A stretch of DNA of 64,000 nt from Burkholderiales bacterium PBB3. GTDB taxonomy: Bacteria; Pseudomonadota; Gammaproteobacteria; Burkholderiales; Burkholderiaceae_C. The stretch is from positions 1 through 64,000 of the forward strand of contig NKIK01000014.1 of assembly GCA_002256115.1 (NCBI GenBank), in the 5' to 3' direction. Positions within the stretch are counted from its first letter, which is position 1; each line of letters starts with the position of its first letter. The notes under the pieces are model-generated. The model was not told the origin of the DNA. It worked only from the letters and a program-made list of their open reading frames with translations, and did not search any database. The translations under genes were made by a program, and so were the position numbers. Shown here piece by piece: positions 53,780 to 61,658 of this stretch.

Positions 53780-53808
53780 TTGAAATCCCGCGGGTGGCTG
53801 CCTAAACT
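53780..53808 (+). promoter_or_regulatory. Sigma70-like promoter for the noncoding locus
   Basis: TTGAAA (53780-53785), 17-base spacer, TAAACT (53803-53808). Start of transcription would be near 53815. It points toward the structured region and the DUF349 gene; the 53430-53779 stretch upstream shows nothing else recognisable. Confidence 0.5.
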
Positions 53809-53814
53809 CCGGCT

Positions 53815-54030
53815 GCCTGTGAATTCAGGCGTTTAGTCGGCAGTAGCCAGTCCGGGCCCAGCAGGGCCTCGCGATAAAGCGGCCCCGGCGATTTTTGAGG
53901 CAATCTATTGCTTCTTTTGTTCTGTGGGACTTCAATCTCCCCCAGAACATGACTAGACAGCAAGGGCCTTTGGCCCGCTGTCGAGCTCGGTGCCTCCACC
54001 AACTGGTTGGGGCCCGGGCTTTCTTGTTGG
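53815..54030 (+). ncRNA. Candidate structured RNA with terminator-like 3' hairpin
   Basis: No convincing coding frame. Successive self-complementary segments: GCCTG-TGAATT-CAGGC (about 53815-53830), CCGGGCC with GGCCCCGG (53852-53888), GAGGCAAT with ATTGCTTC (about 53897-53914), GTTCTGTGGGA with TCCCCCAGAAC (53919-53948), GACAGC..GGGCC-TTT-GGCCC-GCTGTC (53956-53982), and AGCTCGG with CCGGGCT around CCAACTGGTTGG (53984-54020), which is followed by TTTCTTGTT. Promoter and terminator-like stem would delimit an RNA of about 215 nt. It could be a small RNA or the leader of the DUF349 gene. Not recognised as 6S, SRP, tmRNA or RNase P. Confidence 0.4.
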
Positions 54031-54053
54031 TGAACGTGCATTCGACCCTCTGT

Positions 54054-54140
54054 ATAGAGCTGTCCGTAGGCTCTATGGCAAATACCTTGGAGCCGGACGC
54101 ATTTCGCGGTGAAAATACAGGGCTGTAAATTTCTTTCACC
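54054..54140 (+). other. Two hairpins in front of the DUF349 gene
   Basis: ATAGAGC with GCTCTAT (54054-54060 / 54070-54076), and GGTGAAA with TTTCACC (54108-54114 / 54134-54140) enclosing TACAGGGCTGTA. The second stem ends 17 bases before the GTG start at 54158, where no good ribosome-binding site is seen, so it could affect translation. Confidence 0.4.
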
Positions 54141-54157
54141 CTAATTCTGAGCCCACC

Positions 54158-56872
54158 GTGACGTCGACTTCCTCAACTAAAAATAACGATATAGCCCAAC
54201 TGGACAGTTTGACTGGTGGTGCCTTCTCCGCGCCTACAGCGGGCGAGCGAGCCTCTCGGGTGCGCGACTGGTTGCTGACCCAACCCGGGCACGAACTTTT
54301 GGCTGAGGTGTTCAAAGAACTCAGCATCAAAGACAAGGGCGCTGCCAAGCTGGTGCGAGAGAAGCTGGACGAAGCCAAGCGCGCCAAGGGCCAGGAGTCT
54401 TTGGCTGCTGAGTGGGCCGACAAGGCCACCACTTTGCTGGCAGTCGCCAAGCTCAATATTGCCGATGCCATGGCGTGGCAGAGGGATGCTGCCAAAGCGG
54501 GGGCACCCCTGAGCAAAGAGCCCTTGGCAAGCCTCAAAACCCAATTGGTCGAGCGCGTACGTGTGGTCGAAGACCTGCAGCGCCAAGTGCAGGTGCAGCG
54601 CGAGGCCGCAGTTTTGCTGGCTCAGCGCATTGAGGTCTTATCCACCAAGTCATGGGCCGATGCCCAAGCCGCCTTGGAAGCCCTGAAGGCGGATGTGGAG
54701 CACTGGCAGTCCCAAGCCGCTGCCTTGGCAGATGACGCCAGTTGGCCCAGTGTAGACGCCAAATTCCCGCCGTTGTTGGATGCTTCCCGCGCTCAGTTGT
54801 TGGTCGTGTGGGATGCCTTCCAGGCCGCTTTGGGTCAAGCGATTGCGGCCTCGCACGACGCTGCTGCGCCTTTGCCACCCGTGCCTATGTGGGCCAATGA
54901 GTTGCGCGTAGCCCGTGGCGTTCCTATCGAAGCCCCGGCTAAAGCCGCCAAGCCTAAGCTGGACCCCGAAGTGCGTGCCAAGGCCAACGCCGCGGTGCAA
55001 GAAGTACTGACCACACTGGAAACCGAGATCGCGGAAGGCCATGGCAAAGCCAGTGCCGGTGCTGCCGCCGCGCTACGTGGTGCCCTGAAGGAATTTGGTC
55101 GCGTCATTGACGACAAACTGGAGCACCGCGCTCACGCGGCCCTGGGCGCTGCGGGCGAATTGGAAGGCTGGCAGCGCTGGCGCGCAGACCAATTGCGCGA
55201 AGAGCTGGTCGCCAAGGCCGAGGGTTTGCTGAAGCGCCCCGAAGGCCAAGCCATCGGCGGACGCAAGATGCAAGAGTCACTGCGCACCCTGCGCGACCAA
55301 TGGAAGCAGACCGACCAAGGCGGCGTGCCCAACCACGCGTTGTGGAAGCGCTTTGATGAGGCTTGCAACGAAGCCTACAAGGTGGTCGCCGCCTGGTTGG
55401 AGAAGGTCAAAGCCGAATCTGCTGAGAACAAAGCCCAGCGTTTGGCACTGATAGAAGAGTTGAACGCTTGGGCTGCCGCTAACCCGACCGCGCTGGACGA
55501 TGATTGGAAGGGCTTTAACCGTATCCTGCACCAGTTTGGCGACCGCTGGCGCGAAGCTGGCCACTTGGGCGAAAAGGCTTTTGCCGAGATGCAACCCCTG
55601 TGGAAGGCGGCTATCTCTAAAGCCGCCGCGCCGCTGGAAGCTCTGCAGGCTCAGAGCTTGGCCATGCGCCAGGCGATGATCGAAGAGGCGAAAGTTTTGG
55701 GTGCTAGCCCTGCTCTGCGGGTTGACGCGGTGCGGGCTTTGCAACAGCGCTGGCAAGCCCAGGCCCATGCGGTGCCTATTGACCGCCGCCAAGAGCAAAA
55801 GCTGTGGGACGCTTTTCGCAAGCCGATTGACGAAGCTTTCAACCGCAAATCTTCGGAGCGTGAGGCGGCAGAAACCGCTTTGGGTGCCCGTGACCGAGTG
55901 GTTCTGCAGGCCGCTAAAGCACTGGAGGCCGCTAACGCCAGTGGTGATGCGCAGGCCATTCGCACGGCAGTCGCTGCATTGGAAGCTGCACTCCATGGTC
56001 AGGCGACTGCCCAAGCGGATGTGCAGGCCGCAGGCAAGCATGAAGCCGCAGCCAAGGCCATGGTTCAATCTACGGATTTAGTGCCAAATACGCCTGAGAC
56101 CCCCGTGGAATCTGCGGGAGCAGCTACTGAAAATGTAGCAGATGGTGCAGCTGAAGTAGCCGCCGAAGTACCCGTGGTTGCAGTCAAACCCGCTCCCAAA
56201 CCCGTCGTGGCTGTGCGCGGTGATGACCGCCCCGGTATGCGCAAAGAAGCGCCCGCTGCGCCCATGGGACGCGGTGGCAAATTTGGTGATCGCAAAGATG
56301 CGGGCCGCCCAGGGCGCGACGCTGGGCCACACGGCGCTTCGGCTGGACGTGGTCCGCGTGATGGTGGCCGTGACCACAACGCAACGCCTTGGCAAGACGC
56401 CCCGCGCTTGGGTGATACGGCCTTTCGTGCCCAGCGTGACGCCCTCGACAACGCCCAGTTTGCGCTGCGCAAACTGGCCGCTCAGGCCCATGGTGAAGCC
56501 CTGACGCAGCTGTTAACCGCCTGGGAGAAGCGAGACAGCTCCTTGGTGCCCAGCCCGCAGGAGCTAGGTGCCAAGATCGGAGGGGCTACACGGACGGCGT
56601 GGACTAAAGCACTGGAAGCGCCTGCCTCTGTGGGTGCCGCCGAGCCTATGGCGCAAGCAGTTTTGCGTTTGGAAATGGCGGCGGAGGTGCCTACCCCCGC
56701 CGAACATTTGAGTGCCAGACGCATGTTGCAATTGCAACTGTTGACCAAACGCAATGCGCCCGCCCCTGCGGAAACATGGGGTCAGGACACGATGACGGTA
56801 CTGGCTGCAGATTTTGATGCGCCGACAGCCAGACGTGTGCAAAATGCCTTGAAGGTTTTGATGAAGAAGTAG
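54158..56872 (+). CDS. DUF349 domain-containing protein
   Basis: 904 residues from GTG 54158; no strong ribosome-binding site. The protein is largely helical with repeated DUF349-type modules (for instance ALWKRFDEACNEAYKVVAAW, ALDDDWKGFNRILHQFGDRW, QKLWDAFRKPIDEAFNRKSS), each containing the W-x-x-F-x-x-(A/L) pattern. A low-complexity Ala/Pro/Arg-rich linker near 630-740 contains VPNTPETPVESAGAATENVA, translated from dispersed repeat copy 9 (56079-56141). Function unknown; DUF349 proteins have been linked to stress and surface-associated phenotypes. It is followed 36 bases later by an HD-GYP gene. Confidence 0.8.
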   Translation: MTSTSSTKNNDIAQLDSLTGGAFSAPTAGERASRVRDWLLTQPGHELLAEVFKELSIKDKGAAKLVREKLDEAKRAKGQESLAAEWADKATTLLAVAKLNIADAMAWQRDAAKAGAPLSKEPLASLKTQLVERVRVVEDLQRQVQVQREAAVLLAQRIEVLSTKSWADAQAALEALKADVEHWQSQAAALADDASWPSVDAKFPPLLDASRAQLLVVWDAFQAALGQAIAASHDAAAPLPPVPMWANELRVARGVPIEAPAKAAKPKLDPEVRAKANAAVQEVLTTLETEIAEGHGKASAGAAAALRGALKEFGRVIDDKLEHRAHAALGAAGELEGWQRWRADQLREELVAKAEGLLKRPEGQAIGGRKMQESLRTLRDQWKQTDQGGVPNHALWKRFDEACNEAYKVVAAWLEKVKAESAENKAQRLALIEELNAWAAANPTALDDDWKGFNRILHQFGDRWREAGHLGEKAFAEMQPLWKAAISKAAAPLEALQAQSLAMRQAMIEEAKVLGASPALRVDAVRALQQRWQAQAHAVPIDRRQEQKLWDAFRKPIDEAFNRKSSEREAAETALGARDRVVLQAAKALEAANASGDAQAIRTAVAALEAALHGQATAQADVQAAGKHEAAAKAMVQSTDLVPNTPETPVESAGAATENVADGAAEVAAEVPVVAVKPAPKPVVAVRGDDRPGMRKEAPAAPMGRGGKFGDRKDAGRPGRDAGPHGASAGRGPRDGGRDHNATPWQDAPRLGDTAFRAQRDALDNAQFALRKLAAQAHGEALTQLLTAWEKRDSSLVPSPQELGAKIGGATRTAWTKALEAPASVGAAEPMAQAVLRLEMAAEVPTPAEHLSARRMLQLQLLTKRNAPAPAETWGQDTMTVLAADFDAPTARRVQNALKVLMKK
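56079..56141 (+). repeat. dispersed repeat, copy 9 (inside the DUF349 gene)
   Basis: TTAGTGCCAAATACGCCTGA, GACCCCCGTGGAATCTGCGG, GAGCAGCTACTGAAAATGTA. It is in the sense orientation and translated as LVPNTPETPVESAGAATENV in the linker, the same frame as in gluQ ((D/E)SAGAA). Confidence 0.8.
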
Positions 56873-56908
56873 TTTTTGGGCGTGATTATTGAAGCAAGGG
56901 GGTAACCC

Positions 56909-58534
56909 GTGGATTCCATAGAAGACTTACTCAAACGCTTGGAGCAATTGAACGCGATTGGCGCGGCGTTGTCCAAAGAGCGGGACATCACGCATTTGCT
57001 GGAAAGCATACTGATTGCCGCCAAAACCATCACCCATGCAGATGGCGGTACCCTGTACCGTGTAACCCCCGATGGGCAGCAGCTCCAGTTTGAGATTCTT
57101 CGTACGGACTCCTTGCACATTGCAATGGGCGGTACCTCCGAGAGGTCGATTAACTTCCCTAACCTCCCGCTCAAGGATGCTAACGGCCGCTCCAATGACT
57201 CCTTGGTCGCTGCCTACACGGCCATTCACAACCAAACCGTCAATATTGCAGACGCCTACAACGAGCCGAATTTCGACTTTTCCGGCACACGGCAATTTGA
57301 CGAACGCACCGGTTACCGGTCGCAGTCTTTCCTGGCGGTACCCATGAAAGACCACGAAGGCGATGTGATTGGTGTTTTGCAGCTCATCAATGCCATACAC
57401 CCCGGTACTGGCTCTGTGGTGCCATTCTCAATGGCGGATCAGAGTTTGGCGGAGTCCTTGGCGTCTCAGGCCGCGATTGCAATTACCAACCGCAATTTGA
57501 TGGTGCAGTTGGAAACGCTGTTTGAGTCGTTCATTAGCCTGATCAATCTGGCGATTGATGAAAAGTCGCATTACACCGGTGGGCATTGCCAACGTGTACC
57601 GGCGTTGACCATGATGCTGGCAGAGGCCGTTAACGCCACGCGTGACGGTCCCTTGGCCGATTTCACCATGGATGATCGAGACCGCTACGAACTCAAAATT
57701 GCCGGTTTGCTGCACGACTGCGGCAAGGTCACCACCCCCGTGCATGTGGTGGATAAAGCAACCAAACTGCAAACCCTGTTCGACCGCATTGATTTGGTGG
57801 ATACACGATTTGAGGTGCTGAAGCGCGACATTGAAATATCAGCATTGCGTGAGCAACTTGCTCTGCGTGATGTGAAGGATGCGGCTGTGGAGGCACAGAT
57901 TTCTGCCGCCAGCCGTGCGGCGATAGAGGTCCTTAACAGCGACCGAAACTTCCTGCGCGAGGTTAACAAGGGTGCTGAGTTCATGAAAGACGCGGACCTC
58001 GTGCGCGTGCGGGAAATGGGCAGCAACCGACGCTGGCGCAATGCGCATGGCGTAGAGACAGAGTTTCTCTCCAGCGATGAGATCGAGAACCTTACGGTGC
58101 GTGGTGGCACGCTAACATCAGCTGAGCGCGACACCATCAATTACCACATCGTTGCCACGATCAAAATGCTGGAGCAATTGCCCTGGCCCAAGCACCTGCG
58201 CAACGTGCCTGAATATGCAGGTGGTCACCATGAGCGCATGGATGGCAAGGGCTACCCCAAAGGCCTGACGCGCGACCAAATGTCGGTGCAGGCGCGGGTG
58301 ATGGGTATTGCAGATATTTTTGAAGCCTTAACCGCCAAAGACCGCCCTTACAAGCAGGGCATGAAGCTGTCGCAGGCCATGGGCATCATGCACAAATTTC
58401 GCACGGGTGGTCACATCGACCCAGACCTGTTCGATGTTTTTGTGAATCAGGGTGTCTACCGTCGCTACGCAGAGCAGTTTCTGGACCCATGGCAAATAGA
58501 CGAAGTCAACCCGGCGTCTTGGGCCCCAGCGTAA
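56909..58534 (+). CDS. GAF-HD-GYP domain protein
   Basis: 541 residues, soluble, from GTG 56909 (AAGGGGG upstream). GAF domain about 20-195 (ESILIAAKTITHADGGTLYR, VPMKDHEGDVIGVLQLINA). Then HD-GYP: YTGGHCQRVPALTMMLAEAV, LLHDCGKVTTPVHVVDKATK (about 268), INYHIVATIKML, GGHHERMDGKGYPKGLTRDQ (about 446), MGIADIFEALTAKDRPYKQG. It would degrade cyclic di-GMP. About 120 extra residues lie between HDCGK and INYH, as in the 988-residue protein at 2131. The 3' end overlaps the convergent lpxH by 29 bases. Confidence 0.9.
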   Translation: MDSIEDLLKRLEQLNAIGAALSKERDITHLLESILIAAKTITHADGGTLYRVTPDGQQLQFEILRTDSLHIAMGGTSERSINFPNLPLKDANGRSNDSLVAAYTAIHNQTVNIADAYNEPNFDFSGTRQFDERTGYRSQSFLAVPMKDHEGDVIGVLQLINAIHPGTGSVVPFSMADQSLAESLASQAAIAITNRNLMVQLETLFESFISLINLAIDEKSHYTGGHCQRVPALTMMLAEAVNATRDGPLADFTMDDRDRYELKIAGLLHDCGKVTTPVHVVDKATKLQTLFDRIDLVDTRFEVLKRDIEISALREQLALRDVKDAAVEAQISAASRAAIEVLNSDRNFLREVNKGAEFMKDADLVRVREMGSNRRWRNAHGVETEFLSSDEIENLTVRGGTLTSAERDTINYHIVATIKMLEQLPWPKHLRNVPEYAGGHHERMDGKGYPKGLTRDQMSVQARVMGIADIFEALTAKDRPYKQGMKLSQAMGIMHKFRTGGHIDPDLFDVFVNQGVYRRYAEQFLDPWQIDEVNPASWAPA

Positions 58535-59285
58535 CTGGGTCCAATCGGTAGGGTTGCGGCTGCCCTTGTGCAATTCTGAGTACATCGGCACGTGCCGGTG
58601 GGTGGTCTAAATCCCAATCACTCAGTACCCAGCGCGACCGTGTGCCGCCCAGTGCATGGTGGTTCGGTTTGTGGGTGTGGCCGTGAATCATGGTCTCCGC
58701 TCCAGAATCCAGCAACAGCCGGTCTGCCGCGCCAGCATCGACATCAGCATATTCCACGCCGCTTCGTTTGCGCAGCTCGCTTTGGCTGCGCATTTGCCGG
58801 GCCAAGGCCTGCCGTTCTGACAGTGGTTTTTCTAAAAACGCGATTTGCCATGCGGCGCTGCGCACTTGCTCCCGAAATGCCAAGTACGCCGTATCTTCCA
58901 GACACAAAGCGTCGCCATGGGTCAGCAGATAGCGTTGGTCTGCAAAGTGCAGCACCGTGGGATCTGCAATGAGGGTTGCTCCAGCCGCTTGCATCAGGGC
59001 TTGCCCCATTAGGAAATCGCGGTTGCCATGCAGGATGTACAAAGCTAATCTGCCAGACGCCTTACGCAAGGTTTGCGTACAAAGCCGCTCGAAGGAAGAG
59101 GGCGCATCGATCGCGTCATCGCCGACCCAGACTTCGAACAAATCACCCAATATAAACACGGCGTCGGCCGTGGTGGATTGGAGATAGTGCTGCCAAGCCT
59201 GGAGCGTTTTCAACTCCGTAGCCTGCAGGTGCAGGTCGGAGATGAAGTCAATGGCCCGCCAATGGGATGGTGCCTGGAGTTCCAT
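58506..59285 (-). CDS. lpxH: UDP-2,3-diacylglucosamine diphosphatase
   Basis: 259 residues from ATG 59285 (a longer TTG start would overlap ppiB). Calcineurin-like metallophosphatase motifs: DFISDLHL (DxH), ILGDLFEVWVGDD (GD), LHGNRDFLMG (GNxD), YLLTHGDALCLED, and MIHGHTHKP (GHTH). LpxH removes UMP from UDP-2,3-diacylglucosamine to give lipid X in lipid A synthesis. It is the last gene of the TPR-LDT-ppiA-ppiB-lpxH unit. Confidence 0.92.
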   Translation of the reverse strand: MELQAPSHWRAIDFISDLHLQATELKTLQAWQHYLQSTTADAVFILGDLFEVWVGDDAIDAPSSFERLCTQTLRKASGRLALYILHGNRDFLMGQALMQAAGATLIADPTVLHFADQRYLLTHGDALCLEDTAYLAFREQVRSAAWQIAFLEKPLSERQALARQMRSQSELRKRSGVEYADVDAGAADRLLLDSGAETMIHGHTHKPNHHALGGTRSRWVLSDWDLDHPPARADVLRIAQGQPQPYRLDPVTLGPKTPG

Positions 59286-59310
59286 CCCGGGCTGGTCCTG
59301 TTTTTGTGGC

Positions 59311-59817
59311 TTAGAGTGCCACGGCCTTTTCAATGATCACATCTTCTTTGGGGACATCGTCATGAAAGCCCTTGCGGCCCGTAGCCACGGCCTTGATTTT
59401 GTCCACCACGTCAGAGCCCTTCACGACCTTGCCGAACACGGCATAACCCCAGCCTTGCGAGTTGGGTGCGGTGTGGTTCAAAAAGGTATTGTCGGATACG
59501 TTGATGAAGAACTGAGCCGTGGCGGAATGCGGGTCACCGGTACGGGCCATGGCCACCGTGTAGTTTTTGTTTTTCAGGCCGTTGTTAGCCTCATTTTCGA
59601 TCGGCGCATCGCAGGTCTTCTGGGCCATGCCGGGCTCCATACCGCCGCCTTGCACCATGAAGCCAGGAATGACGCGGTGGAAAATGGTGTTGTTGTAGTG
59701 ACCTTTGCCAACATAGGCCAAAAAATTAGCCACGGACTTGGGTGCTTTGTCTTGGTCGAGTTCAAGGGTGATCACGCCGTAATTTGTGACGTGGAGTTCG
59801 ACTTGCGGGTTGCTCAT
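59311..59817 (-). CDS. ppiB: Peptidyl-prolyl cis-trans isomerase B (cytoplasmic cyclophilin)
   Basis: 168 residues without a signal peptide. Cyclophilin core: [60 protein letters not shown] (FHRV, Q-F-F), and [20 protein letters not shown]. It speeds proline isomerisation in folding proteins. It begins 3 bases after the stop of the exported paralogue ppiA. Confidence 0.93.
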   Translation of the reverse strand: MSNPQVELHVTNYGVITLELDQDKAPKSVANFLAYVGKGHYNNTIFHRVIPGFMVQGGGMEPGMAQKTCDAPIENEANNGLKNKNYTVAMARTGDPHSATAQFFINVSDNTFLNHTAPNSQGWGYAVFGKVVKGSDVVDKIKAVATGRKGFHDDVPKEDVIIEKAVAL

Positions 59818-59820
59818 GAT

Positions 59821-60408
59821 TTATTTCACCAGGGTGGCTGAGTTGATAAGAACGGTAGTTTTCGGAACATCGGTGGGGAAAGGGCCGCCTGATCCGGTGG
59901 GCACTTCCTTGATTTTTTGAATGGTTTCCATGCCAGATACGACGCGACCAAACACGGTGTAACCGTCAGAGGAACCCTTAGCATTCAGGAAGGGGTTTTC
60001 TTTGACATTGACAAAGAACTGCGCGCGCGCGGAGTTGGGGTCGTTGGTGCGTGCCATGGCAATGGTGCCCAACTCATGCTTCAGACCGTTTTGTGCTTCC
60101 AGTGGCACGGACGGGCGTGTAATTTTCTCTTCAAACTTGGCGTTGTAGCCACCACCCTGCACCATAAAGTTGGGGATCACACGGTGAAAAATCGTCCCGT
60201 CATATTGCTTTGCGCTGACATAGCGTAAGAAGTTTTCGACTGTTTTTGGGGCTTTGTCTGGATAGACCTCAACCACAAATTCGCCCAGTGTGGTTTGGAA
60301 TATCACCTTGGGTGCTGGTGTTTGGGCCAGCACTGGAGATGCCAAAACAGCCATTGAAAATACGCCCAAGAACAATCGGCGTGCGATACCAGAAACTGAG
60401 GTTTGCAT
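59821..60408 (-). CDS. ppiA: Peptidyl-prolyl cis-trans isomerase A (periplasmic cyclophilin)
   Basis: 195 residues with a signal peptide (RLFLGVFSMAVLASPVLAQT) before the cyclophilin fold: GEFVVEVYPDKAPKTVENFL, IFHRVIPNFMVQGGGYNAKF, GTIAMARTNDPNSARAQFFV, TVFGRVVSGMETIQKIKEVP. It assists folding in the periplasm. Its ATG overlaps the stop of the L,D-transpeptidase gene by one base (TAATG). Confidence 0.93.
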   Translation of the reverse strand: MQTSVSGIARRLFLGVFSMAVLASPVLAQTPAPKVIFQTTLGEFVVEVYPDKAPKTVENFLRYVSAKQYDGTIFHRVIPNFMVQGGGYNAKFEEKITRPSVPLEAQNGLKHELGTIAMARTNDPNSARAQFFVNVKENPFLNAKGSSDGYTVFGRVVSGMETIQKIKEVPTGSGGPFPTDVPKTTVLINSATLVK

Positions 60409-61658
60409 TAAATAACTCCTTCAAAAAATATTTTCCATTGTTTATCTTGGCGAATCCAGTATTGTCGTTTGGTGGTGCCGGAGCGTGTGCCGTCTGCCAC
60501 CTCACCAAATGTGACCACCATGGTTTCAGCGCTGTCGTTCCAGCGCAGCATGGACACATCCTTGATTTGCGTTGTGCGCCCCACCATTTGGGCCATTTCT
60601 GCTTTCAGCCGCGCGGTCCACTGGTCTAGGTTCTTGCCATTGCTACTGAAATCTGGGGTGTAGTAGGACAGCGTTTGCTGCAAGTTCCCTGATGTTTTTG
60701 CGTTTCGCCACGCCATCAATACGTCCTCGAACGGTTTGCTGTCGGCCTGGGCGGCCTGTGGCGAAATCCATTGCAGCTGTTGCGCAATCACCACCGGCGT
60801 AGACCGTACTTCGACCGTGCGAATGATGCGCTCCAAATCCGGGTTCGCCAAAACAACGCAACCATCCGTGGCTTGGGGTGCGCGTGCAAATTGTTTGGGT
60901 GGTGTGCCGTGCAACCAGATGCCGCCACCCGTATTGCCGCGTTTGGTATCCAGCACATTGGGGTAGTTCAGAGGGAGGGCTCCCGAGCCATAAAAGTCCT
61001 TCAGCGACTTGGGGTCCAGGTTGCTGCTGATGTAGTACACCCCGAGCGGCGTTCTTTGGTCCCCCTCGCTGGCTTTGGCGGTGCCTGCTTTGCCGACCGA
61101 AATGTAATAGTCGGCCAACAGTTTCAAGCCGCCAGTGCCATTCTCAAACAAATACAAGCGCGAGCGTGACGCGTCCACCGCGATGGCGTGCTTGGAGCGT
61201 TGCGACAAAGCCAGAAACTGTGAAGGAACCGCGCCCTTGGGCGGGCGTTCGTGCAGCGCTTTCATGCGCTTTTGCGATTCCTCCCGTAAATCCTTAAGAG
61301 CTGGTCCGGCGGAGGCCACCATGGGTGCAGGCACATCTCCGAGGGCGTTCAGCGGCCGCACCCGCGCAGCCAGCAAGTCTCCGTAAACCAATTGCGCCAA
61401 CTGAAAATGCGGAATGTCCTCAACGAGGCTGCCAGCCTTTTGCAAAGCCTGCTGCAGACGACCTTGGCCGATCAACACATAAATGTCGATCAGCCGTGCT
61501 TCAGCGGCACCGTCAGCCGCGGCTGTCTCATTGGGCTGCACGGCAGGTACCGCTTTGGCCTTACGGTGAGGGTCTTTTTTAGCAAGCGCTGCACCGCTGA
61601 AAAGGGTGAGGCACAGAAGCAGGCTCCAGCAGAGCGAAAAGCGCAAGGAAACCATCAA
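60408..61658 (-). CDS. L,D-transpeptidase (YkuD family) with C-terminal Cds6-like domain
   Basis: 416 residues with a signal peptide (RFSLCWSLLLCLTLFSGAAL). A YkuD domain holds GGGIWLHGTPPKQFARAPQA and TDGCVVLANPDLERI (HGT and S/T-x-G-C, catalytic Cys about 267). It cross-links or anchors peptidoglycan through meso-diaminopimelate. The last 120 residues (DVLMAWRNAKTSGNLQQTLS, YTPDFSSNGKNLDQW) form a small alpha/beta domain like that of Cds6/SnoaL proteins, shared with the next upstream gene. Translation is coupled to that gene (4-base overlap). Confidence 0.88.
   Translation of the reverse strand: MMVSLRFSLCWSLLLCLTLFSGAALAKKDPHRKAKAVPAVQPNETAAADGAAEARLIDIYVLIGQGRLQQALQKAGSLVEDIPHFQLAQLVYGDLLAARVRPLNALGDVPAPMVASAGPALKDLREESQKRMKALHERPPKGAVPSQFLALSQRSKHAIAVDASRSRLYLFENGTGGLKLLADYYISVGKAGTAKASEGDQRTPLGVYYISSNLDPKSLKDFYGSGALPLNYPNVLDTKRGNTGGGIWLHGTPPKQFARAPQATDGCVVLANPDLERIIRTVEVRSTPVVIAQQLQWISPQAAQADSKPFEDVLMAWRNAKTSGNLQQTLSYYTPDFSSNGKNLDQWTARLKAEMAQMVGRTTQIKDVSMLRWNDSAETMVVTFGEVADGTRSGTTKRQYWIRQDKQWKIFFEGVI

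Noticed and set aside
53815-54030. 6S RNA
   Set aside because: Position near a lytic transglycosylase gene and size fit, but I cannot see the single long rod with a central bubble or pairing of the two ends; kept as an unclassified RNA.
53802-54139. Short open frames on both strands in the noncoding gap
   Set aside because: No ribosome-binding sites or domain features; base pairing explains the composition better than coding.
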